A stretch of DNA of 64,000 bases from Paenibacillus tarimensis (GTDB lineage: Bacteria; Bacillota; Bacilli; Paenibacillales; Paenibacillaceae), in NCBI RefSeq assembly GCF_021532315.1, contig NZ_JAKGAO010000012.1, forward strand, positions 1 through 64,000, read 5' to 3'. A model generated the notes under the pieces. It saw only the letters and a program-made list of their open reading frames with translations. It had not been told where the DNA came from and did not search any database. Shown here piece after piece: positions 52,241 through 60,406 of the stretch. The first letter of the stretch is position 1; the number at the start of each line of letters is the position of its first letter. Both the position numbers and the translations under genes were made by a program.

Positions 52241-53485
52241 CTATTTGCTGCCCCTTACCCACTTCAGCCCCCAGCCGTAAGCTTCGTCTACCTCACGATG
52301 ACCCGAGAAATATTGAACCAGCCGCTTAATGCTGAAAGTCTGGTCATTCACATTCTCAATCATTGCAATCGCACACATGCCCTTACGGTTGTTATGCTCG
52401 TCCATTCGAACCTCAATATCCGGTCCGCCTGACTGCTTAATGGTAACAACGCCGTCAGCCTCCGCCCAGTTCGTTGCCCCCTCATAAATGTAGGCATAGA
52501 CTACAATCCGCTTAATTTCAGCGACTTTATTGCCGTTGATCCTTAAGTTCTCACCTGTTTTAATCGCCCCGGTGCGGTCATCACCATCCAGCGCCACGTA
52601 CGGCGGCCGCGACAGATTGCCGAATGAATTTCCAAGAGCTTGTATCGAACCCTTGCTTCCATCCTTGAGCTCGAATAGGCAGCCCAAATCTAGATCAACG
52701 CCGCTTCGCTTGAAGAAGCCGGAGGAGGACCTTTGGTTCCAGTTCAGATTAATTAGAATTTCACCAAGAGAACCGGAGCCCTTCTGCAGGTTGATGACAT
52801 CACCGCGCTTAGTCAAGCTGATCTTGCTGAAGTTGATACCAGCAGGTGCCGGCGGCGAAATAGAATCGGGCTTTGGAGGAAGCGGCACCGGCTTTGGCTG
52901 CTCCTGTGGAGCATCTGCCTTTACCTCAATACCATAGCTGCCGCAAAGTGCCGCCAATCCTCCCGAATACCCTGAGCCAATTGCATTAAACTTCCACTCG
53001 CCGTTATATCTATATAATTCTCCAACAACAATCGCCGTCTCTACGGAGAAGTTATTTCCAAGGTCATAACGTATCAGCTCTGCTCCCGTCGATTCATCCG
53101 CGATACGTAAATAAGCATCTTCTACCCCAGAGAAACTTTGCCTGCGCACATCCCCTTCATAAATCGTTAGCGTGAAAGCGATTCTCTCTACTGCCGCAGG
53201 TACCTCTCGGATACGTACAATGATCTGTTCGTGATCCAACTTCCCGGATAGAGTCCGCTTGCTCCTGCCGGCCAGTGTGACCGATCCTGCAGCACCACTG
53301 GGATTCCCGTAGAAAATCAAGTCTTGATCGCCCGATACCTTGCCGCCGGACCCAAGCAAAAATGTGGAAAGATCAATCTCCAGACCGCTGGCAACCCGCC
53401 AGCCCATGCCAATAACCAACCCTTGCAAGGAGGGATTGTTTTTTGTTACATCTGTTTTCTGTCCCTTTACCAATGACACTGACAT
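52241..53485 (-). CDS. Double TerD-domain protein
   Basis: This 414-residue protein has two TerD-type domains joined by a proline-rich linker (about residues 190-215, KPVPLPPKPDSISPPAPAG). The first begins SVSLVKGQKTDVTKNNPSLQ; the second begins near NFSKISLTKRGDVINLQKG and carries GVDLDLGCLFELKDG. TerD domains bind calcium and are thought to form membrane-associated stress complexes. Only part of the acidic calcium cluster is kept in the first domain, so it may be structural. The ATG at 53485 is 6 codons inside the open frame. Confidence 0.85.
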   Translation of the reverse strand: MSVSLVKGQKTDVTKNNPSLQGLVIGMGWRVASGLEIDLSTFLLGSGGKVSGDQDLIFYGNPSGAAGSVTLAGRSKRTLSGKLDHEQIIVRIREVPAAVERIAFTLTIYEGDVRRQSFSGVEDAYLRIADESTGAELIRYDLGNNFSVETAIVVGELYRYNGEWKFNAIGSGYSGGLAALCGSYGIEVKADAPQEQPKPVPLPPKPDSISPPAPAGINFSKISLTKRGDVINLQKGSGSLGEILINLNWNQRSSSGFFKRSGVDLDLGCLFELKDGSKGSIQALGNSFGNLSRPPYVALDGDDRTGAIKTGENLRINGNKVAEIKRIVVYAYIYEGATNWAEADGVVTIKQSGGPDIEVRMDEHNNRKGMCAIAMIENVNDQTFSIKRLVQYFSGHREVDEAYGWGLKWVRGSK

Positions 53486-53542
53486 GCACTTCCGCCCTTT
53501 CACATGGATGAACCCGGGACTTCCACGCCCGGATCGCTTTCG

Positions 53543-54121
53543 TTATAACGGTAATCCATAGTTGCGAACGAGCGCGGCCAATCCTCCGGAGAATCCCGAG
53601 CCCACTGCCTGAAACTTCCAGTCTGCCCCATGCCGGTACAGTTCACAAAATACGATAGCCGTTTCAATAGAAAACTCTTCGCCAAGATCGTAGCGCAGCA
53701 CTTCCTGGCCGCTTCCCTCATCCACAAGCCGGACGAATGCATTGGATACTTGGCCAAAATTTTGCCTGCGGGCATCTCCGTCATGTATGGTTACCGTGAT
53801 GCCGATTCTTGTGATCTGGGGAGGCACTAATGTAAAATCAACCCGGATCTGCTCATCATCTCCGTCACCCGCTCCGGTACGATTGTCACCCGTGTGCTCA
53901 ACCGCCCCGTTGTAGGCAGTCAGGTGGTTATAAAATACAAAATCCTCTTCTGACCTTGCTTTGCCGTCTTCATAAAGAAGGAAAGCACTGGCATCCAGGT
54001 CAAAATCCCCGCCGCCGGTATATCTGTTCGTATCCCAGCCGAGACCTAGGATGGCTCTCGTCAAGCCCGGATTTGACTTGGTCAAATCGATGCGCTGGCC
54101 CTTGGAAAGATTGATAGACAT
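53543..54121 (-). CDS. TerD-family protein
   Basis: This 192-residue protein opens [19 protein letters not shown] and keeps the calcium-binding [11 protein letters not shown] cluster and the GEGxGDD-type stretch ([15 protein letters not shown]). It is cytosolic and probably acts with the other TerD proteins and TerC. ATG 54121 follows GGGAGG by about 7 bases. It is the fourth TerD gene counted from the promoter. Confidence 0.92.
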   Translation of the reverse strand: MSINLSKGQRIDLTKSNPGLTRAILGLGWDTNRYTGGGDFDLDASAFLLYEDGKARSEEDFVFYNHLTAYNGAVEHTGDNRTGAGDGDDEQIRVDFTLVPPQITRIGITVTIHDGDARRQNFGQVSNAFVRLVDEGSGQEVLRYDLGEEFSIETAIVFCELYRHGADWKFQAVGSGFSGGLAALVRNYGLPL

Positions 54122-54159
54122 TAAATCGCCTCCCAAATGGAATTATTGACATATGCCTG

Positions 54160-54738
54160 TTAAGTCTGAATGCCAAAATCGCTGCAAAGTCCTTGCAGCC
54201 CGTTGCGGTAACCGCTCCCTACAGCACTAAACTTCCACTCACCTGCATGCCGGTACAGCTCACCAACCACAACCGCTGTTTCCACAGAGAAATCTTCGCC
54301 CAGGTCGTAACGGATCAACTCTTCTCCTGTTGATGCATTCACAATCCGAACGTATGAATTGGCCACCTGCCCAAAATTCTGGTTGCGCTGAGCTGCATCG
54401 TGTATGGTGATACAGAAAGCAATTTTGCTCGTCGATGCGGGCACGGAACTGAGGTTAATCGTTACGGTCTCATCGTCACCCGCACCTTCACCGCTGCGGT
54501 TATCCCCCGACAGCTGGATAGATCCGTTCGTATTGGCGCGGTTATTATAGAAAATAAAATCCTGCTCGCTGTTGACTTTGCCGGTTTCATTCAGGCAAAA
54601 GGCCGATGCATCCAGATCAAAATCGCCGCCGCCATCATACTTGTTTACGTCCCAGCCGAGACCAACCACTACGCTGGACAACCCCGGGTTGGATTTGGTT
54701 AAATCCACCTTTTGTCCCTTGGACAAATTAACCGCCAT
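54160..54738 (-). CDS. TerD-family protein
   Basis: This 192-residue TerD protein opens [19 protein letters not shown] and has [15 protein letters not shown] and [14 protein letters not shown], both calcium-site motifs. It is close in sequence to the neighbouring copies, so local duplication is likely. ATG 54738 follows GGAGGG by 6 bases. A strong hairpin at 54781-54807 lies between this gene and the previous one. Confidence 0.92.
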   Translation of the reverse strand: MAVNLSKGQKVDLTKSNPGLSSVVVGLGWDVNKYDGGGDFDLDASAFCLNETGKVNSEQDFIFYNNRANTNGSIQLSGDNRSGEGAGDDETVTINLSSVPASTSKIAFCITIHDAAQRNQNFGQVANSYVRIVNASTGEELIRYDLGEDFSVETAVVVGELYRHAGEWKFSAVGSGYRNGLQGLCSDFGIQT

Positions 54739-54780
54739 CGGTATCCCTCCGTATATTGATGAATCTATGCCATTGATAAA

Positions 54781-54807
54781 GGGTCCATATCAGATTCGTA
54801 TGGACCC
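54781..54807 (-). terminator. Intra-operon hairpin between two terD genes
   Basis: GGGTCCATA (54781-54789) and TATGGACCC (54799-54807) form a perfect 9-base-pair stem. The T-run after it on the minus strand is short (TTTATC). It may partly terminate transcription or stabilise the upstream mRNA. Confidence 0.55.
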
Positions 54808-54858
54808 CCCTCTAGCCGGCCGCAGTGAACGGCCATAGCGCATCGTTAACCTTTGAAA

Positions 54859-55440
54859 TTATGAGGTAGCAAGTCCATAGTCGCGCGCAAGTCCTGCCAG
54901 GCCGTCTTTGTAGCCGCTGCCGATCGCGCTGAATTTCCACTCGCCGTTGTGCCGGTAAAGCTCGCCAACCACGACAGCTGTTTCGATGGAGAAGTCCTCT
55001 CCAAGATCATAACGAACCAGCTCCGTGCCGCTGTTCTCGTCCACAATCCGAACGAAAGCGTTGGAGACTTGTCCAAAGTTTTGGCTGCGGGCATCAGCAT
55101 CATAGATTGTGATACAGAAAGCAATTTTCTCGGTTTCTGCCGGCACTGCCGCAAGATCAACAATTACCTTCTCATCGTCCCCATCCCCTTCGCCTGTGCG
55201 GTTGTCTCCTGTATGAACGACAGAACCGTTGGCGTTTTGCGGGTTGTTATAGAATATGAAATCCTTCTCAGATCCGGCCTTGCCTTGAGCGTTCAGGCAA
55301 AATATTGAAGCATCAAGGTCAAAATCCTTGCCGCCGTCATATTTGTTGGTGTCCCATCCAAGACCGACGATAACTTTCGTCAGACCCGGGTTTGTTTTGG
55401 TCAAGTCGATTTTCTGACCTTTGGATAAGCTGATAGCCAT
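54859..55440 (-). CDS. TerD-family protein
   Basis: This 193-residue protein opens [19 protein letters not shown] and has [15 protein letters not shown] and [14 protein letters not shown] calcium-site motifs. It lies 25 bases below the first TerD gene and above the hairpin at 54781. GGGAG precedes the ATG by about 10 bases. It is the closest of the set to B. subtilis YceD/YceE-type proteins by general pattern. Confidence 0.92.
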   Translation of the reverse strand: MAISLSKGQKIDLTKTNPGLTKVIVGLGWDTNKYDGGKDFDLDASIFCLNAQGKAGSEKDFIFYNNPQNANGSVVHTGDNRTGEGDGDDEKVIVDLAAVPAETEKIAFCITIYDADARSQNFGQVSNAFVRIVDENSGTELVRYDLGEDFSIETAVVVGELYRHNGEWKFSAIGSGYKDGLAGLARDYGLATS

Positions 55441-55465
55441 ATGATATCAAACTCCCGTCTATTAT

Positions 55466-56065
55466 TTATTGGTAGCGCTGTGCAAGAATATTAATGTGGG
55501 CAGCGTGCGCGCCCTCGCCGATTGCGTTGAACTTCCATTCTCCATTATGGCGGTACAACTCACCGACGATAAGCGCGGTCATGCCGGAGTAGTTGTCCGT
55601 CAGGTTAAAGCGCACCAGCTCCTGGTTGTTAGCTGGGTTGACGATGCGAATGTAAGCCGATTTGATCATGCCAAAATCCTGACGCCGTGATTCGCATTCA
55701 TAGATGTTCACCACACACAGAACTTTATGTACACTCGCCGGAATACGGCTTAATTCCACGAAGATTTGCTCGTCATCACCAGCGCCTTCCCCTGTCAGGT
55801 TATCGCCGGAATGTACAACTGAACCACAGCCGCTTTGCTTGTTATAAAAACAGACCAGGTTGCGCTCTTCCGTGAGCTTGCCGTTAGCATCTAGCATTAA
55901 AGCAGACGCATCGCAGTCGATATTGGCTGTTTTCTTCTTTATGCCAAAGAAGCCTTTGGACTCACTTTCCGCTGGATCCCAACCAAGCCCGACTACGACC
56001 TTGTTCAAACCTGCGTTACCCTTCGTTAAATCAATTTTCTGACCCTTCACCAAAGAAATAGTCAA
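55466..56065 (-). CDS. TerD-family protein, first gene of the Ter operon
   Basis: This 199-residue TerD protein differs from the others: an insertion GFFGIKKKTANID precedes the acidic cluster, which reads DCDASALMLDANG. It opens [19 protein letters not shown], as in the YceC branch. The start is TTG 56065, after AGGAGG by 8-9 bases. It is first in the operon, about 90 bases below the sigma-W-type promoter. A less complete metal cluster suggests a distinct role. Confidence 0.92.
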   Translation of the reverse strand: MTISLVKGQKIDLTKGNAGLNKVVVGLGWDPAESESKGFFGIKKKTANIDCDASALMLDANGKLTEERNLVCFYNKQSGCGSVVHSGDNLTGEGAGDDEQIFVELSRIPASVHKVLCVVNIYECESRRQDFGMIKSAYIRIVNPANNQELVRFNLTDNYSGMTALIVGELYRHNGEWKFNAIGEGAHAAHINILAQRYQ

Positions 56066-56161
56066 TGTATGAGCACCTCCTTCTCAAAATTACTTGCTGT
56101 TTTTGGTACTGAATCATAAGAATAGATGGATTTACACGATTAACCATCGTGATACTAGTAA

Positions 56162-56187
56162 TACGCTCTATGGCCTGACAAGTTTCA
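56162..56187 (-). promoter_or_regulatory. Sigma-W-type ECF promoter of the Ter operon
   Basis: On the minus strand the sequence is TGAAAC (56187-56182), 16 bases, then CGTA (56165-56162). This matches the sigma-W consensus TGAAAC-N16-CGTA exactly. Transcription would start near 56155, about 90 bases before the TTG start of the first TerD gene. The homologous B. subtilis yceCDEFGH operon is controlled by sigma-W and other ECF factors, which supports the call. Confidence 0.75.
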
Positions 56188-56584
56188 GCAAATCCGCCAA
56201 TAATTATGTTGAACTTCGAAATTTATACCACCGGCGAGCGCCCAAACTTTCCGAACAACATTTTTAGCCGGTGTCGAACGTAATGGTAACTTTTGTCGTA
56301 TTGTGCTTTATTATCGCTTACCAGGATTGATTTGCATAGCTGGTATTTTTCCAGCAGCTGCTAATACAGGTCTAAATCCACGGTCTGGATACTTTAGTAT
56401 TTATAAACGCACCAATTTTCGATAGAGTTTCTGAAATAGGGTAGACGGGACTTTTCTTGCGCCTGCTGGTATTTCACTGATTCTGATTCGTATGGGTGAG
56501 CACAATGGCAGAACCAAACCAGATTACCAACGCACATTTATAAAGTTTTGTTAAAGCCTGGCCCGGCGAGTGAGGTTTAATATA

Positions 56585-56613
56585 TTTTCATGAAAAACCG
56601 GTTGAGCTATAAT
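56585..56613 (+). promoter_or_regulatory. Sigma-A-type promoter of the ParB-like gene
   Basis: TTTTCA, a 17-base spacer and a perfect TATAAT (56608-56613) lie 33 bases before ATG 56646. The -35 matches TTGACA at 4 of 6 positions. Confidence 0.55.
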
Positions 56614-56645
56614 AACGTATATTGACTGACGACAGGAGAATGATG

Positions 56646-57824
56646 ATGAATATTACCGAACTTCCGCTCGAACTTATTGACGAGGATGCGGATCAGCCCC
56701 GGTACCAGTTCGATGAGGATGCACTGCAGGAGCTGAAGAACAGCATAGCCGAGCTTGGCTTGCTCTCACCGATCAAGGTACGAACAGCTGATAACGGGCG
56801 CTACACAATCATATACGGCAACCGGCGATACAAAGCGGCCCAGTCACTTGGGTTGAAGAAAATTCCATGCATTATCTCGACCGCGATGAGTGAACTGGAT
56901 ATCTATTTGGAGCAGATTGCTGAAAACCTTACCAGGGAGGGCTTCTCGCCAATTGAGGAAGCGGAAGCCTTCCATAAACTAATGAATGATACGAAATTCA
57001 GCAGCTCGATTAAATTCCTTTCCAGCAAGCTGGGCAAACCCGAATCCTATATTCGCAATAAACTTGAGCTGCTCAAGTTTGGCCCAGCCGTAAAGAAGCT
57101 TATCGTGGCAGGCACGCAAATCCGCAAGGATAAGCTGACGGAAGACCAGCTGCTGCCCCTTAAGGATCTGCCAATAGAACACCGGGATCCGCTCGCGCTT
57201 ATCATGGCTAGAGACGGGATGCCGGTTAGCGATGTGAAGAAGATCGCCCGTCTGTTCAAGGATAAGGGAATATCTCAGAGCGTTAAGGATAAGCTGCTGT
57301 ACAAGAACGGTCCCGACCTGATTGAAACCTGGTCCTCTTATCAGCAGACCAAGGCAGAACGTGCCCGGGCGGATGAGGAGAGGAAAGCAGCCGCTGAAGC
57401 GAAAGCTTCTGCAAGTCAAGAACAGGCTGACCGTAAGGAGACAAGCCGTGCGGAGGCTGGAGCAATGGCTGGCTCCGCCGCTCACTCTCAAGTGCCCGGG
57501 CTGCAGCCTTCAGCCTGCGCAGAGACCGGCACCCATACAGGTAAAGCCGGCATTGATACAGCTGAAGTATCATCTGCTATCGATAAGGAGCCATCCGATA
57601 GCCAGCCTTCGGACATACCCGGCATTGCAGCAGAGCTTGAAAACATACTTACCGCCTTGGCTGCTGTCGAGGCTAAGGATATTAAGGACTTGAACAGGCT
57701 CACCGGCATAACTCCCCAGGTCAATCCCGTTATCACGAGACAAGTTGATCAGCTCATCATGCAGCTTGAGCAGCAGCTGTCAGATTGGAAGAAAATCCGT
57801 GAGCGATTGGAAAGCGGCTCTTGA
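56646..57824 (+). CDS. ParB/Srx-domain DNA-binding protein
   Basis: This 392-residue protein has an N-terminal ParB-type domain: LIDEDADQPRYQFDEDALQEL, then YTIIYGNRRYKAAQSLGLKK and EQIAENLTREGFSPIEEAEA. An HTH region follows, and the second half is an alanine/serine-rich linker with a helical tail (about 330-390). ParB proteins bind DNA and often act as CTP-dependent clamps. I chose ATG 56646, 7 bases after AGGAG; two ATGs directly above are also possible. No parA gene or origin is nearby, so it is probably a Noc-like or regulatory paralogue. Confidence 0.88.
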   Translation: MNITELPLELIDEDADQPRYQFDEDALQELKNSIAELGLLSPIKVRTADNGRYTIIYGNRRYKAAQSLGLKKIPCIISTAMSELDIYLEQIAENLTREGFSPIEEAEAFHKLMNDTKFSSSIKFLSSKLGKPESYIRNKLELLKFGPAVKKLIVAGTQIRKDKLTEDQLLPLKDLPIEHRDPLALIMARDGMPVSDVKKIARLFKDKGISQSVKDKLLYKNGPDLIETWSSYQQTKAERARADEERKAAAEAKASASQEQADRKETSRAEAGAMAGSAAHSQVPGLQPSACAETGTHTGKAGIDTAEVSSAIDKEPSDSQPSDIPGIAAELENILTALAAVEAKDIKDLNRLTGITPQVNPVITRQVDQLIMQLEQQLSDWKKIRERLESGS

Positions 57825-57854
57825 CCGAACAAGAGGAATACCTTGCCGCTTCAA

Positions 57855-57898
57855 CAAAAACAGAGGCTGACCGGGTCGAGCCGGTCAGCCTCTGTTTT
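57855..57898. terminator. Bidirectional terminator
   Basis: CAGAGGCTGACC (57861-57872) pairs with GGTCAGCCTCTG (57882-57893), with T-runs on both strands. It separates the convergent ParB-like and CHAD genes. Confidence 0.88.
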
Positions 57899-57920
57899 AT
57901 AGAAAACTAACATCCTTCCT

Positions 57921-58802
57921 TCAGCATTCCTCTATGACCTTCACGCTCTCCATCTGCTCATGCAGTTCACGCCTTAGCTCCTGTTTGAATTGATGCCACG
58001 TGTGTTTGCCAGCGTCAAGTCCCTCCCGCCCGATCTCAAGTGCCGTATCGAGCCATACTCTTCTGTCATTAATTTCGCCAAGCTCTTCCTGGATAGCCTT
58101 GTAATATTTTTCGTAACCAAGATACTTGTCATCCAGAGCGAAGCAAGCGGCTGATGCCGTGTAGCGTAATTCCTTGGCGGCAATCCGCAGCTTATGCAGT
58201 GCGTCGAAGGCCTCTTCGGAATTGCAGCCGTGCTCGCCGCTTATTTCCCGGTACCGCTGCTTCTTCTCTTCATAAGCTGTTTCCAGCTCTCGCATGACGC
58301 CATTGACATCTGTGTGACCCAGCAATGATTCTAGTTCCTCTTGCAAGAATTTGTTCCATCTCGTTAATTCTTCCTCATCCTGCATCTTGGGCAGCTTCTC
58401 GGCCAGCTTGGCTCTATACCGCTTACGTTCCTTCTTCTGGACGGCAATGAACGAACCGAGCAGACGGTCCTGCTTCTTATCCCCCGCCGCCTTGACGAGT
58501 TTCCGCCTTTGCTTGAACGTCCCGATCAGGACATCCTTATCCCTGACTTTACCGAGCTGCTTCTGTGACTTCTTGAATATCGGATACAATCCTGAACGAT
58601 TGTCAGGGTCAAGTATACGCAGCAAAGTCAGCAGCTTGCGGCAGCTTACTCTGGCCTGATGTACAGCTTCTACATCAAAATCCTCCACAGCCCGCCGCCC
58701 ATGACTGCGAAACTGGACATGCAGTTCATTCAACACAGGCTCCCACTGGTCCTTGCTACCAGCGGCTGAACCATCAAGATGCTGTAATTGTTCGGTTCCC
58801 AT
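57921..58802 (-). CDS. CHAD-domain protein
   Basis: This 293-residue helical protein has the CHAD pattern: conserved histidines in EAVHQARVSCRKLLTLLRIL and EAFDALHKLRIAAKELRYT, with basic residues all along. CHAD domains bind polyphosphate and often occur beside CYTH phosphatases; no CYTH gene is next to it here. The ATG follows GGAGGG by about 7 bases. It forms its own unit between a bidirectional terminator and the DinB gene. Confidence 0.92.
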   Translation of the reverse strand: MGTEQLQHLDGSAAGSKDQWEPVLNELHVQFRSHGRRAVEDFDVEAVHQARVSCRKLLTLLRILDPDNRSGLYPIFKKSQKQLGKVRDKDVLIGTFKQRRKLVKAAGDKKQDRLLGSFIAVQKKERKRYRAKLAEKLPKMQDEEELTRWNKFLQEELESLLGHTDVNGVMRELETAYEEKKQRYREISGEHGCNSEEAFDALHKLRIAAKELRYTASAACFALDDKYLGYEKYYKAIQEELGEINDRRVWLDTALEIGREGLDAGKHTWHQFKQELRRELHEQMESVKVIEEC

Positions 58803-58874
58803 GACACATCCCTCCTAAACATCATTACAACAAAAGAATGCAGGGTAAACAAAAGCTGCCAGAGGTTTATATAA

Positions 58875-58917
58875 CAAAAAATGCCTGGATGCACGGTGGC
58901 CCGCGTCATCCAAGCAT
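58875..58917 (-). terminator. Terminator after the DinB-like gene
   Basis: An imperfect stem (ATGCTTGGATGACGCG with its near-complement) is followed on the minus strand by TTTTTTGTTA. Confidence 0.75.
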
Positions 58918-58925
58918 TATCGGCA

Positions 58926-59405
58926 CTACATTTCTCTTACATAGGCTATATAATCAGTGTTAGCAGGCTCTAGACCGTTAAGACGCATGTGCGAAGCAAT
59001 CTGGCCGCGGTGATAGCTGCCATGCAGAGAAACATGCGCAAGTATGTCCACGGCAGGCGTTTCGAATAATGCGCCCTTACTGTTGCGGTAAACAACCTTG
59101 ACGGACAGATTCTCGCCGGTAATCCCTTCAAGAAACTGTCTGTAACCTCTCTTGTTGGATTCCGCCAGAAGCCGGCATTCAGCAAGCGATGCATTCCGGG
59201 GCCATATGGCTGCTTGTGAAGCATCCTGCCGGGATAGCCGCATCAGCCATATTTGCTCAGCAGCCAGCACATGGGTAAATAGCCGAAGGGCTTTTTCTGG
59301 TACATCTCCGTCCGCTTCCAAGAATGCTTCCGCAATTCGGTTGTCAGCCCACCAGACATGCTCAAACAGCCGGATGAAATGCAATTTCAATCCGTCATCT
59401 CCCAT
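58926..59405 (-). CDS. DinB-family metal-binding protein
   Basis: This 159-residue four-helix-bundle protein matches the DinB/YfiT family. Metal-ligand histidines are placed as expected, in the first helix (LFEHVWWADNRI) and in HVSLHGSYHRGQI. Family members include DNA-damage-inducible proteins and thiol-dependent S-transferases such as bacillithiol transferases. Its specific substrate is unknown. The ATG follows GGGGAGCGGGG closely. It is monocistronic with its own terminator. Confidence 0.9.
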   Translation of the reverse strand: MGDDGLKLHFIRLFEHVWWADNRIAEAFLEADGDVPEKALRLFTHVLAAEQIWLMRLSRQDASQAAIWPRNASLAECRLLAESNKRGYRQFLEGITGENLSVKVVYRNSKGALFETPAVDILAHVSLHGSYHRGQIASHMRLNGLEPANTDYIAYVREM

Positions 59406-59463
59406 ATCCCCGCTCCCCTTTCGCTGCCTCCCTGGACACTGAACAACGCTTATAAGCCAGCTG

Positions 59464-59646
59464 TCAGCGCCTCCGTCTCCTATCCTTCAGCCATTCCAGA
59501 AGCTGGAGTGCTCCGACAAACAGAACAAACAGGATAAACAGCGGAATCGTTTGTCCGTAATCGGATAATCCCAATTGCGGGGCAGCAGCTGCTGCTGCCC
59601 CGACAACTACGACTCCGGCAATCGGCAACCGCCAGCCCTTCAGCAT
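59464..59646 (-). CDS. 60-residue membrane protein
   Basis: The product has two hydrophobic segments (AGVVVVGAAAAAAPQLG and LFILFVLFVGALQLL) and ends in a basic tail (KDRRRRR), which would face the cytoplasm. I recognise no family. A purine-rich GGAAGGGG precedes the ATG. It lies 30 bases below the HesB-like gene on the same strand, so the two may share an mRNA. Confidence 0.6.
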   Translation of the reverse strand: MLKGWRLPIAGVVVVGAAAAAAPQLGLSDYGQTIPLFILFVLFVGALQLLEWLKDRRRRR

Positions 59647-59676
59647 CCTGCCTGCCCCTTCCTGAGTATCCGGTAA

Positions 59677-59964
59677 TCAATGAACATCAAAGTAAACATC
59701 ATCTTCCGATTCATCATAGCGGACATATAAGTCGCGGTTATCCAGATACCACAGATTGTCATTCTCCATATAGAAGCGAATGCCTGCAACAACGTGCTCA
59801 ATACCCGGATCTCTGGGAGTTTCCTTCATAATGCCGAGCGACAGCCCAGGCTGTACACTTCCGCAGCCGCCGAGCCTTACGAAGATCCTTAGAGCGTCAC
59901 CTGCTGCAAGCCCCATCTCGCGTATGTATAAATCAGCAGCTTGCTTATCTATTGACAGCTTCAT
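59677..59964 (-). CDS. HesB/IscA-like protein (YneR type)
   Basis: This 95-residue protein has the HesB/YadR fold: LRIFVRLGGCGSVQPGLSLG, then GIRFYMENDNLWYLDNRDLY. It keeps only one cysteine (in GGCGS) instead of the three needed for iron-sulfur scaffold work, as in the YneR branch. A role as an A-type carrier is therefore doubtful. The ATG follows AAGGAGG by 7 bases. It lies 15 bases below the next gene on the same strand. Confidence 0.85.
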   Translation of the reverse strand: MKLSIDKQAADLYIREMGLAAGDALRIFVRLGGCGSVQPGLSLGIMKETPRDPGIEHVVAGIRFYMENDNLWYLDNRDLYVRYDESEDDVYFDVH

Positions 59965-59979
59965 GAATTGCCCTCCTCC

Positions 59980-60282
59980 TTACGCTTCGGCTTCCGTATA
60001 ATGCGTCCGGCAGAAAGTCTCCAGCTCCTGCAATTCCTCATCATCCAGGTCAAACTCCAGATACCGGTCAGTCGTCCTCTCAAGCAGATCATATTTCACT
60101 ATCCGGGAGCCTTCCTCCTCGACTCCAAATATAACGCGCGCATACACACCTTGGGGTGAGTACAGCTCATCATCTTCATCGATTGTCAGGTCCAGAATAA
60201 ACTCGTATCGTTTACCCGTTATGATCCCGAATGGATCCTTCACATATTCTACGCTGTATTCGCTGATATCCAAATCATTCAT
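59980..60282 (-). CDS. DUF6509-like small acidic protein
   Basis: This roughly 100-residue acidic protein reads ISEYSVEYVKDPFGIITGKR, then YEFILDLTIDEDDELYSPQG, a pattern I associate with the DUF6509 family of Bacillales; this is from memory. It has no membrane or signal segment, and the function is unknown. Two starts are possible: ATG 60294 or ATG 60282, both near AAGGA. It leads a small operon with the HesB-like and 60-residue genes. Confidence 0.65.
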   Translation of the reverse strand: MNDLDISEYSVEYVKDPFGIITGKRYEFILDLTIDEDDELYSPQGVYARVIFGVEEEGSRIVKYDLLERTTDRYLEFDLDDEELQELETFCRTHYTEAEA

Positions 60283-60375
60283 CCTTTCCTTCATCCATCC
60301 CTTACATTATACATGATGCGCCAGAAGGAAACGAGCCGGAGTCCGAGCTGCCTTCAGCTTGCTGCAAAATGAATA

Positions 60376-60398
60376 AGCCTGCGGACCAGCCGCAGGTT
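60376..60398 (-). terminator. Terminator after the serine hydrolase
   Basis: CCTGCGG (60378-60384) pairs with CCGCAGG (60390-60396) across a 5-base loop. The T-run on the minus strand is weak (CTTATTCATTTTG). It lies 11 bases below the serine hydrolase stop. Confidence 0.65.
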
Positions 60399-60406
60399 TG
60401 GTCTAG

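Larger units (their letters stand above)
56066..56645. other. AT-rich intergenic region with divergent promoters
   Basis: This 580-base stretch holds no credible gene and is more AT-rich than its surroundings. It carries the sigma-W-type promoter for the Ter operon (minus strand, 56162-56187) and a sigma-A-type promoter for the ParB-like gene (plus strand, 56585-56613). A CACCGGC/GCCGGTG inverted repeat with a long loop lies in the 56230-56275 area; its role is unknown. Confidence 0.6.
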
